Assembly (NCBI GenBank): GCA_015493425.1
Contig: WGDG01000147.1
Location: 1-9,880 of the forward strand
Length of the DNA: 9,880 nucleotides
Direction of reading: 5' to 3'
From: Sulfurovum sp.
GTDB taxonomy: Bacteria; Campylobacterota; Campylobacteria; Campylobacterales; Sulfurovaceae
Part shown: piece by piece, positions 1 through 5,665 of the stretch
How the letters are laid out: each line of letters begins with the position of its first letter
Numbering within the stretch: the first letter of the stretch is position 1
The notes under the pieces: model-generated
Told to the model about the DNA's origin: nothing
The model's input: only the letters and a program-made list of their open reading frames with translations
Database searches by the model: none
Program-made: the position numbers and the translations under genes

Positions 1-1124
1 GCAGTGACTGTAATGCTGATTATCTTGAATTTAAAAGAGGAACGCTCTTTGCAAAAAGTGTATACCGTATCTTATGCTTTATGACCAATGAAGAGGTTGC
101 ACAGAGAGTCTATCGAAACATGGTCGTTCGCCAAAAAGACAGGGGGACGTTCATTTTTGACCCAAACGGACTCGTGTTTTTCCGCATTGACTGGCATGCT
201 CCCCTTTCGATTTTCCCCGAAAAAGTTCCTGAAGGACTGCCGGATATTGTCTTTCAAATGGGCAGCGGACTCTACGGAGTCAGAGATGAAAACGGGGTGT
301 TCGATGAGGAACGGTATCAAAAGGTAATGCGTTTTTGTCAGATGACAGAAGTAAAGATCGCACAGGGGGCGAAGCAGACAGGCGGCAAACTGCTTGCTGC
401 CAAAGTCAATGATGATATTGCCTACTACCGTGGTGTCAAGGCACATGAAGATCTTATCAGCCCCAACCGCTTTCCCTATGCAGAAAACGAAGAGGCACTT
501 TTCGATTTCACACAGCGGCTTCAGACACTGTCGGGAAAACCTGTAGGCATCAAGATTGTCATTTCAGACCGTACGCATTTTAAACGTTATGCCGAAGCAT
601 TGGCCAGACGAAAAAGGGAGGGGAAAACACTTCCTGACTTCATCACCATAGACGGTGGTGACGGTGGATCTGCCACAGCACCTCTTGAGATGATGAGCCG
701 CATAGGACTTCCTATACGTGATGCGTTAGAGGTTGCAGACAGCACATTGCATACATACGGTTTGCGAGAGGATATACGCCTTGTGGCAGCCGAAAAAGTA
801 CTCACAGCCGACGATGTCATAGAACTGCTGTGCTGCGGGGCGGACTTTGTCAACATTGCAAGAGGGTTTATGATCTCTGCCGGCTGTATTAGAGCGCGCG
901 AGTGTTCAGGGGCTGGAGGACGTAACTGCCCGGTCGGGCTTGCCACCATGGATGAAGGAAAACGCAGCAAGTTTTTAGTCATGGAGAAGTCCCGTCATAT
1001 CGCCAATTATCACGATGCACTGATAGAGAGTATGCGTTCACTGCTGGCCATCATGGGGAAAGATTCCATTGATGCACTTTCCAAAGAAGATCTCCAACCT
1101 TTACACAATATGACTAAGGCTTAA
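1..1124 (+). CDS. FMN-binding glutamate synthase-family protein, 5' end outside the window
   Basis: The reading frame (codons from base 3) is open to the window start, and the first in-frame ATG, at 81, has no ribosome binding site. The gene therefore begins upstream and 373 residues are visible. It resembles the C-terminal part of the stand-alone FMN/Fe-S domain proteins related to the large subunit of glutamate synthase (usually about 500 residues). Visible hallmarks, numbered from the Met at 81, are: a substrate/FMN barrel segment with DLISP near 125; the phosphate-binding run DGGDGGSATAPLE near 191-203; and an iron-sulfur loop with Cys269, Cys275 and Cys283 followed by CPVGLAT. Related proteins use this loop to hold a 3Fe-4S cluster next to FMN. 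No glutaminase domain is visible, so ammonia-dependent glutamate formation or another FMN redox role is possible; the substrate is not certain. The gene ends 76 bases before the next one and has no clear terminator. The Cys spacing differs from the usual pattern (see findings). Confidence 0.87.
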   Translation, partial: SDCNADYLEFKRGTLFAKSVYRILCFMTNEEVAQRVYRNMVVRQKDRGTFIFDPNGLVFFRIDWHAPLSIFPEKVPEGLPDIVFQMGSGLYGVRDENGVFDEERYQKVMRFCQMTEVKIAQGAKQTGGKLLAAKVNDDIAYYRGVKAHEDLISPNRFPYAENEEALFDFTQRLQTLSGKPVGIKIVISDRTHFKRYAEALARRKREGKTLPDFITIDGGDGGSATAPLEMMSRIGLPIRDALEVADSTLHTYGLREDIRLVAAEKVLTADDVIELLCCGADFVNIARGFMISAGCIRARECSGAGGRNCPVGLATMDEGKRSKFLVMEKSRHIANYHDALIESMRSLLAIMGKDSIDALSKEDLQPLHNMTKA

Positions 1125-1136
1125 TTAGTATAATGA

Positions 1137-1152
1137 TTTAACTTTAGTTAAA
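1137..1152. repeat. Perfect inverted repeat in the promoter of the small heat shock gene
   Basis: TTTAACT at 1137-1143 and its exact reverse complement AGTTAAA at 1146-1152 are separated by TT. The repeat lies just upstream of the TATAAT box at 1163-1168, covering the place where a -35 element or an operator would be. It is not followed by a T-run in the position expected of a terminator. It may be a binding site for a dimeric regulator, or an AT-rich chance palindrome. It does not resemble the CIRCE element bound by HrcA. Confidence 0.45.
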
Positions 1153-1168
1153 CTTTTACTTCTATAAT
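1138..1168 (+). promoter_or_regulatory. Candidate sigma-70 promoter for the small heat shock gene
   Basis: A perfect TATAAT sits at 1163-1168, 32 bases before the ATG at 1201. TTAACT at 1138-1143 could act as a weak -35 with a long 19-base spacer. In Campylobacterota the -35 element is poorly conserved, so the -10 box carries most of the evidence. A second TATAAT at 1129-1134, next to the stop of the preceding gene, is an alternative. No heat shock-type sigma-32 promoter is apparent. Confidence 0.5.
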
Positions 1169-1200
1169 CTGTATGATAAAACAGTAAAAAGGAGCAAATA

Positions 1201-1929
1201 ATGCTAAAGAAAAAACTTACCCTCCTGGCACTTCCCCTTGTGGCAGCCGTATCACTTCAGGCACAAAGTCCGGTGAACGATCCCTTCAACGATCCTTTCT
1301 TTCAGGATCCGTTTGGAGATGACATTTTTAAAGAAATGAGTCAGATGCAGCAAAAAATGGATGAAATGTTCAGAAAAATGCAACAGCGTATCAACCAGCG
1401 TTCAGCAAGACTGGTACATCCTGGCATGGGAATGTACAAACTCTCTGCACAAAGCGAATTTACGGACAAAGGCGACCATTACGAACTGGTAACCAACATT
1501 CCTGAAAGCAAAGAGAATCATATCAATATCCGTACAGAAAACGGTATGCTCTCCATTACGGCAAAAATCGTCCATGAAGAGCAGCAAAAGACCAATGGAA
1601 TGGTCAGTACGTCAAAATCCATCCAGTCATTCCAGCAGGCGACATCACTGCCGGCAGATGCAGACGATTCAAAAATAAAAAGTGAATTTGTCAACGGCCG
1701 GCTGGTAATTATTATCGGGAAGAAGGCAAAAACCAATGCACAACATATTACACCGCTTCAGTCTGTACCGGCCACATCGCAAGCAGCAGCACCGGCTCAG
1801 CCGGCAGCTCCAAAAAGTGAAAAGATCGATGTGAGTAAACTCAAAAGAGAGGTACCGAAAGTCGATGAGAAGCTAAAAACCATTCAGCCTGCTGCAGCGG
1901 CACAGCCAACCCAGAGTGCCGGTAAATAA
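1201..1929 (+). CDS. Exported small heat shock (Hsp20/alpha-crystallin)-like protein
   Basis: This 242-residue protein probably acts as an ATP-independent holdase outside the cytoplasm. Residues 1-21 form a typical Sec signal peptide: KKK, a hydrophobic core, and a likely cut after LQA. Next comes an unusual run with three Asp-Pro-Phe copies (residues 27-38), then a Met/Gln-rich helical segment (44-66). Residues about 84-175 match the alpha-crystallin fold: a YELVTNIPESK strand-turn, a NGMLSI strand, LPADADDSKIKSEF, and the closing NGRLVIIIGKK, which resembles the family's A-x-x-x-n-G-v-L motif. The C-terminal 65 residues are rich in Ala, Pro and Lys and lack an obvious I-x-I oligomerisation motif. 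AAGGAG six bases before the ATG supports the start. The gene is preceded by its own promoter-like sequence and appears monocistronic, converging on the LOG gene. The fold assignment is by motif; periplasmic location is inferred from the signal peptide. Confidence 0.82.
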   Translation: MLKKKLTLLALPLVAAVSLQAQSPVNDPFNDPFFQDPFGDDIFKEMSQMQQKMDEMFRKMQQRINQRSARLVHPGMGMYKLSAQSEFTDKGDHYELVTNIPESKENHINIRTENGMLSITAKIVHEEQQKTNGMVSTSKSIQSFQQATSLPADADDSKIKSEFVNGRLVIIIGKKAKTNAQHITPLQSVPATSQAAAPAQPAAPKSEKIDVSKLKREVPKVDEKLKTIQPAAAAQPTQSAGK

Positions 1930-1952
1930 GGTGCTGGCCGGCAGCCGTACAT

Positions 1953-2771
1953 TTAGGAGAAGAGCGGTTTTCCTCTCTTCTCGTACCATCCGGTAACCGA
2001 TTCCCATGCCTCTTCGGCATTTTCTGCATAGACAAAGAGTTCTTTGTCTTCAGGGGCAATGGTTCCTTCTTCTACAAGAAAATCGAAATTGAGTATATTA
2101 TCCCAGTGGTAACGTGAAACCAGTACAATAGGAATATGCGGATTTTTGCCCGTCTGTACCAGTGTCAGGATGTCAAAAAGTTCATCGAGTGTACCGAATC
2201 CCCCAGGAAAGACTACCAGCGCTTTGGCACGCTGCATGAAATGCAGTTTACGGATACCGAAGTAGTAAAAGTTGAATGAGAGTTCAGGCGTGATGTAAGG
2301 GTTTGGTTTCTGCTCATGGGGCAGTTTGATGTTGAGTCCTATCGACTTGGCACCCACATCATGTGCACCCCGGTTGGCCGCTTCCATAATACCGGGGCCT
2401 CCACCTGTACAGAGTGTGACCTTGCAGTCATCGGGACCTTTGCCGCTTTTCCCCACAAGCTGTCCAAACCGGCGCGCCTCTTCATAGTAGAGACTCTGAC
2501 GCAGGGCAACCTGGGCACGGTTAAGTTCTTTGAGCAGGTTCTCGTTTACCGCATCTTCCTTGAGTGCTTTTTCAATGCGGTCAATCTCTTTTTGTGCTTC
2601 GCTTGTCGGCTTAATGCGTGCACTGCCAAACACAACAACGGTATGCTCTATGCCTGCTTTTTTGATCTTGACTTCCGCCTTCTCATAGTCAAACTGTAAA
2701 CGAATGCCACGGGCTTCGTCCGAAGTAAAAAAATCAGCCGATTCTTCAAAAAAACCATATTTGTCCTGCAT
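1953..2771 (-). CDS. LOG-family protein (putative nucleotide 5'-monophosphate phosphoribohydrolase)
   Basis: The 272-residue product is a Rossmann-like LOG protein, a family long mislabelled as lysine decarboxylase. Characterised members cleave the N-glycosidic bond of nucleoside or cytokinin monophosphates to give free base and ribose 5-phosphate. Visible motifs are: VVVFGSARI at 46-53, the start of the fold; CTGGGPGIMEAANRGA at 121-136, phosphate binding; Arg174-Lys175; and the signature PGGFGTLDE at 189-197, whose final Glu is catalytic in the family. There is an N-terminal extension of about 40 residues and a charged helical insert (about 55-100) relative to minimal LOG proteins of about 190 residues. 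The start ATG is preceded on the minus strand by AAGGAAA with a six-base gap. A minus-strand TACAAT (plus-strand 2808-2813) may be its -10 box. The exact substrate (AMP, other NMPs, or a cytokinin-like compound) cannot be read from the sequence. Confidence 0.9.
   Translation of the reverse strand: MQDKYGFFEESADFFTSDEARGIRLQFDYEKAEVKIKKAGIEHTVVVFGSARIKPTSEAQKEIDRIEKALKEDAVNENLLKELNRAQVALRQSLYYEEARRFGQLVGKSGKGPDDCKVTLCTGGGPGIMEAANRGAHDVGAKSIGLNIKLPHEQKPNPYITPELSFNFYYFGIRKLHFMQRAKALVVFPGGFGTLDELFDILTLVQTGKNPHIPIVLVSRYHWDNILNFDFLVEEGTIAPEDKELFVYAENAEEAWESVTGWYEKRGKPLFS
1957..1982. other. Hairpin-forming inverted repeat between the convergent genes
   Basis: GAGAAGAG at 1957-1964 pairs perfectly with CTCTTCTC at 1975-1982 around a 10-base loop. 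It lies inside the last codons of the LOG gene and about 30 bases past the heat shock gene stop. It could slow or end transcription from either side, but neither arm is followed by a U-rich run, so an intrinsic terminator is not established. Confidence 0.3.
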
Positions 2772-2843
2772 TGTTTCTTTCCTTACTATTTTTTTATTTT
2801 GGGTTTAATTGTAACGTATTTGCATAAAAGCGCTATGTTACCC

Positions 2844-2892
2844 AACTGACAATTTTGGTTAAAAAAACGTGATATAATAAGCCTAACTGACA
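2844..2892 (+). repeat. Direct repeat AACTGACA flanking the -10 box
   Basis: AACTGACA occurs at 2844-2851 and again at 2885-2892, each preceded by CC plus one variable base. The copies are 41 bases apart, close to four helical turns, with the TATAAT box at 2873-2878 between them. This could be a paired regulator site or chance in a short intergenic region. Confidence 0.3.
2870..2878 (+). promoter_or_regulatory. Extended -10 promoter for the beta-CASP / DedA / gpmA cluster
   Basis: TG at 2870-2871 followed by one base and a perfect TATAAT at 2873-2878 makes a textbook extended -10 element, which can work without a good -35. It sits 31 bases before the ATG at 2910. No convincing -35 is seen at the ideal distance. 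This is the only strong plus-strand promoter-like element in the divergent intergenic region (2772-2909). Confidence 0.6.
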
Positions 2893-2909
2893 GAGACAAG
2901 GAGAAGCAG

Positions 2910-4310
2910 ATGGCAAAAGTAGTCTCATACGGGGCAGCGGAAGTGGTGACCGGTTCATGTCACGTACTGCAAATTGAAAATGGATCGACAGTCATGATCG
3001 ACTGCGGTATGTTTCAGGGAAAAGAAGAAGATCGCAACTTCGATCCGTTCGACTTTGACCCTAAAACCATTGATATACTGCTTGTAACCCATGCACATCT
3101 CGATCATGTCGGGCGGATTCCAAAGCTCATCAAAGAGGGTTTTACAGGAAAGATCTATGCCACTGCCGCAACGCGTGATCTTGCCGAAGTGATCTTAATG
3201 GACAGTGCGAAAATTATGGAAGAGGATTACCAGACCCGTTACAAAAAAGCGCAGCGTCGGGGAGAGGAAGAAGATGAGAGAGTACCGCTTTACAGTGAAG
3301 ATGATGTCAAGCATACTTTCGAACACGCCTGGCAGATTGTTGAATACGATACAACACTCAAACTTAATGATACCATCAAAGTGACCTACCGCAATGCAGG
3401 GCACATTCTGGGTTCGGCTTTCATAGAAGTCGACTACCATGAAAACGGCGTATGGCAGCGTGTGGTCTTCTCCGGTGACATCGGAAACGATACCGATATG
3501 GTCATGCCCCCGCTTCAACCCTGTAAACAGGCCGACTATCTCTATGTCGAGTCGACCTATGGTGACAGGAATCATCAAAGTATAGATGAAAGTATCAATG
3601 AGTTCAAACGTATCATTATTGAAACCATGCAGCAGTGGGGAAATGTGATCATCCCTTCTTTTGCAGTCGAACGCACACAGGAGATCCTCTGCATTCTCAA
3701 GCAGATGCATGACCGCAAAGAGCTGCCCCAATGTAAGATTTTTCTCGATTCTCCCATGGCAATGAAAGCCACCGATATTTACCGCAAATATGCCGAAGAG
3801 CTGGGAGAACACTGTCAGGCATTCAAAAAAGAGACAGGAGCCATCTTCGACTTTGAAGGACTGACCTATACACTTGATGTAGAAGCCTCCAAAAAGATCA
3901 ACGATTACGACCGCCGAACCATCATTATTGCCGGGAGCGGCATGTGTACCGGAGGTCGTATTCTCCACCACTTTAAAAACCGTCTGTGGAACCGTAAAAA
4001 TGCTGTCATTTTCGTAGGCTATCAGGCTGTAGGCACACTTGGGCGAGACATTGTCGACGGTGCGCGATGGGTGAAAATATATAATGAAGACATCTTGGTA
4101 CGCGCTTCGGTACATACCATCAACGGCTTTTCTGCCCATGCCGACCAACGCTCCATTCTACGCTGGGTTTCAGGTATCGACGGTCTAAGAAGCATTCACC
4201 TGATACACGGAGAAGAAGACAAGGAGGTGATCTTGCGCAGCGTACTGACCAATGCACTGGGCATCAAAACCCATATCGTCGCACCAGAAGAGACAGTTTA
4301 TCTTGGGTAG
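2910..4310 (+). CDS. Beta-CASP metallo-beta-lactamase-fold RNA hydrolase
   Basis: The 466-residue protein has the full layout of the CPSF73-like bacterial/archaeal nucleases. The metallo-beta-lactamase core carries the zinc motif HAHLDH (His61, His63, Asp65, His66), His165 in NAGHILGSA, and Asp190 in FSGDIGN. The beta-CASP segment includes LDSPMA (Asp280, motif A) and the GSGMCTGGR loop (342-350). The C-terminal RNA-type motif has GFSAHAD (His410, motif B) and IHGE (His433, motif C). All expected metal ligands are present, so an active zinc-dependent ribonuclease acting in cytoplasmic RNA processing or decay is likely; whether it is endo- or exonucleolytic is unknown. It is distinct from RNase J, whose domain order and length differ. 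AAGGAG lies six bases before the ATG. The DedA gene starts within a few bases of its stop, so the two are probably co-transcribed. Confidence 0.93.
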   Translation: MAKVVSYGAAEVVTGSCHVLQIENGSTVMIDCGMFQGKEEDRNFDPFDFDPKTIDILLVTHAHLDHVGRIPKLIKEGFTGKIYATAATRDLAEVILMDSAKIMEEDYQTRYKKAQRRGEEEDERVPLYSEDDVKHTFEHAWQIVEYDTTLKLNDTIKVTYRNAGHILGSAFIEVDYHENGVWQRVVFSGDIGNDTDMVMPPLQPCKQADYLYVESTYGDRNHQSIDESINEFKRIIIETMQQWGNVIIPSFAVERTQEILCILKQMHDRKELPQCKIFLDSPMAMKATDIYRKYAEELGEHCQAFKKETGAIFDFEGLTYTLDVEASKKINDYDRRTIIIAGSGMCTGGRILHHFKNRLWNRKNAVIFVGYQAVGTLGRDIVDGARWVKIYNEDILVRASVHTINGFSAHADQRSILRWVSGIDGLRSIHLIHGEEDKEVILRSVLTNALGIKTHIVAPEETVYLG

Positions 4311-4316
4311 GCAGTG

Positions 4317-4871
4317 ATGATTGAATATCTTATAGCGCACTTCTCCTACACAATTCTTTTCTTCTGGAGTTTTTTGGAAGGGGAGATCGGCCTGGCACTG
4401 GCCGGATTTATGATAGAAAAGGGGAAATTTGACTTTCCTACCGTTTTTATCATCACATTCAGCGGTGCCATGATTGGCGACCTCCTGCTCTTTACTACAG
4501 GACGCCTCTTCAAAAAGAAAACCGAAACACTGCTGCACCGTTATGACAAAAAACTGCAGCGGGTAGAAAAGTGGTTTCGGCGTTTCGGCAGCTGGATTGT
4601 CGTTTTCGAGCGTTTTATCTACGGTACACATATTCCATCACTGCTGATGCTCGGCGTTTCCGGGTTCAGCTTTTGGAAATTTTTCCTGCTGGAGATCATC
4701 GGCGTGGCACTCTGGTCTGTTACGTTCACCTCGCTTGGCTACTATTTCGGCCAGACTGTCATCGATCTGCTGACCTTTACGCAGCGTCATCTGACCATCG
4801 CATTCCTGGCGCTGCTGTTTTTCTATGGTATCTATCTGTTACAAAAAGATGAAGAGGAGGAAGAAACATGA
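4317..4871 (+). CDS. DedA/VTT-family membrane protein
   Basis: A 184-residue integral membrane protein of the DedA (SNARE-associated, VTT) family, which includes undecaprenyl-phosphate and phospholipid flippases or scramblases. It has hydrophobic stretches near residues 5-33, 42-62, 92-118, 121-146 and 158-176, some probably re-entrant. Family landmarks are visible: an acidic LEGE near 20-23, GD at 54-55, an F-E-R motif with Arg99, and a GxxxW...LGYYFG segment near 129-145. The second conserved Arg of the family's R-x5-R motif is His105 here. The start at ATG 4317 is preferred for spacing, but GTG at 4314 directly before it would add one residue. The ribosome binding site is weak (GGGTAGG overlapping the upstream stop), suggesting translational coupling. 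The C-terminus ends in a run of Glu. The stop overlaps the next start by ATGA. The transported lipid is not known. Confidence 0.88.
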   Translation: MIEYLIAHFSYTILFFWSFLEGEIGLALAGFMIEKGKFDFPTVFIITFSGAMIGDLLLFTTGRLFKKKTETLLHRYDKKLQRVEKWFRRFGSWIVVFERFIYGTHIPSLLMLGVSGFSFWKFFLLEIIGVALWSVTFTSLGYYFGQTVIDLLTFTQRHLTIAFLALLFFYGIYLLQKDEEEEET

Positions 4872-5566
4872 AACCCTATGCAACCCTGATACTGCTGCGA
4901 CACGGACAGAGTGTCTACAACAAACAGAACCTTTTTACCGGCTGGACGGATGTAGAGCTCAGTGAGCAGGGAAAGCAGGAAGCGGAGCAGGCAGGCGAAA
5001 TGCTAAAACGTATGGCGCTTTTCCCAGACATTGTCTTTACCTCCTGGCTCAAACGTGCCATACATACCCAGCAGATCGCCCTTGCTGCAATGGCGTGGGA
5101 GCACATCGATGTATGCAGAAGCTGGCGGCTAAACGAGCGCCACTACGGAGCCTGGCAGCAGCGTGACAAAGATGCCGTCAAGGCTGAAGTGGGAGAGACT
5201 CTTTTTCTTGCTGTACGCCGCGGATGGGACACACCGCCTCCGCCGCTGCCCGAAAACGACAGCCGCTGCGTTACGAACGATCCGAAATATGCCGGCATCG
5301 ACCCCGTACTGCTGCCAAGGAGCGAATCACTCAAAGATACATATGCCCGGGTCAAACCCTATTTTGATTCAGAAATTGTCCCCCGCCTGAAAGAGGGAAA
5401 AACGGTACTGGTCAGTGCACACGGGAACTCGCTTCGTGCACTGGTAAAAGAGATTGAACAGCTCAGTGACGATGCAGTTGTATCACTGGATATCCCTACA
5501 GGAAAACCGATAGTTTACCATTACGATGAATATCTTGAAATGATTGCCAAAATGGAACCTGATTGA
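4868..5566 (+). CDS. gpmA: 2,3-bisphosphoglycerate-dependent phosphoglycerate mutase
   Basis: The 232-residue product interconverts 3- and 2-phosphoglycerate in glycolysis/gluconeogenesis through a phosphohistidine intermediate. It starts with LLRHGQS, where His12 is the phosphorylated residue, followed by the near-diagnostic FTGWTDVELSEQG (23-35). Other catalytic positions are Arg63 in TSWLKRA, Glu90 in NERHYGAW, and His185 in SAHGNSLRALVK. The length fits the bacterial dPGM class (about 230-250). The stretch after ERHYGA reads WQQRDKDAV rather than the common LQGLNK, a local divergence that leaves the catalytic residues intact. The start codon overlaps the DedA stop as ATGA, with GAGGAGG upstream, so translation is coupled. 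Many Campylobacterota rely on the unrelated cofactor-independent mutase; whether this genome also has that enzyme cannot be seen here. Confidence 0.93.
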   Translation: MKPYATLILLRHGQSVYNKQNLFTGWTDVELSEQGKQEAEQAGEMLKRMALFPDIVFTSWLKRAIHTQQIALAAMAWEHIDVCRSWRLNERHYGAWQQRDKDAVKAEVGETLFLAVRRGWDTPPPPLPENDSRCVTNDPKYAGIDPVLLPRSESLKDTYARVKPYFDSEIVPRLKEGKTVLVSAHGNSLRALVKEIEQLSDDAVVSLDIPTGKPIVYHYDEYLEMIAKMEPD

Positions 5567-5572
5567 TCTGTG

Positions 5573-5603
5573 TTAACTTTTTTGTAAAATGATGAAGTAT
5601 AAT
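5573..5603 (+). promoter_or_regulatory. Candidate promoter for the proton ATPase / flavoprotein / PPK2 cluster
   Basis: TATAAT at 5598-5603 lies in the 99-base gap after gpmA, with TTAACT at 5573-5578 as a possible -35 and a 19-base spacer. The -35-like sequence, spacing and box repeat those seen before the small heat shock gene. The transcript would have a leader of about 55-60 bases to the ATG at 5666. The gap holds no clear hairpin terminator, so read-through from gpmA is also possible. Confidence 0.5.
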
Positions 5604-5665
5604 AATTTATATGCTTTTGCATGCCAAAGTACCGGCAGCCACTTAGATTCATGAAAGGAAACAAA

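Noticed and set aside
81..83. ATG at 81 as the true start of the first gene
   Set aside because: No ribosome binding site precedes it, the frame is open back to base 3, and the family is much longer, so the start is upstream of the window.
587..982. A 131-codon minus-strand open frame opposite the glutamate-synthase-like gene
   Set aside because: It is low-complexity Ser/Ala-rich translation opposite the conserved FMN and Fe-S motifs, with no domain; a shadow of the sense gene.
1930..1952. GC-rich GCTGGCCGGCAGC sequence as a hairpin terminator
   Set aside because: Only about four base pairs can form around the loop and no T-run follows.
1957..1982. Bidirectional intrinsic terminator between the heat shock and LOG genes
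   Set aside because: The stem is perfect (8 pairs), but neither strand has a following U-run and it overlaps coding sequence; kept only as a low-confidence hairpin.
3195..4148. A 317-codon open frame on the minus strand inside the beta-CASP gene
   Set aside because: It lies wholly opposite a gene with complete catalytic motifs, its translation shows no recognisable domain, and long antisense frames arise from codon bias of the sense gene.
5621..5665. Upstream ATGs (5621, 5651) as the ATPase start
   Set aside because: Neither has a good ribosome binding site, and 5621 lies just 18 bases after the candidate -10 box; ATG 5666 has AAAGGA at proper spacing.
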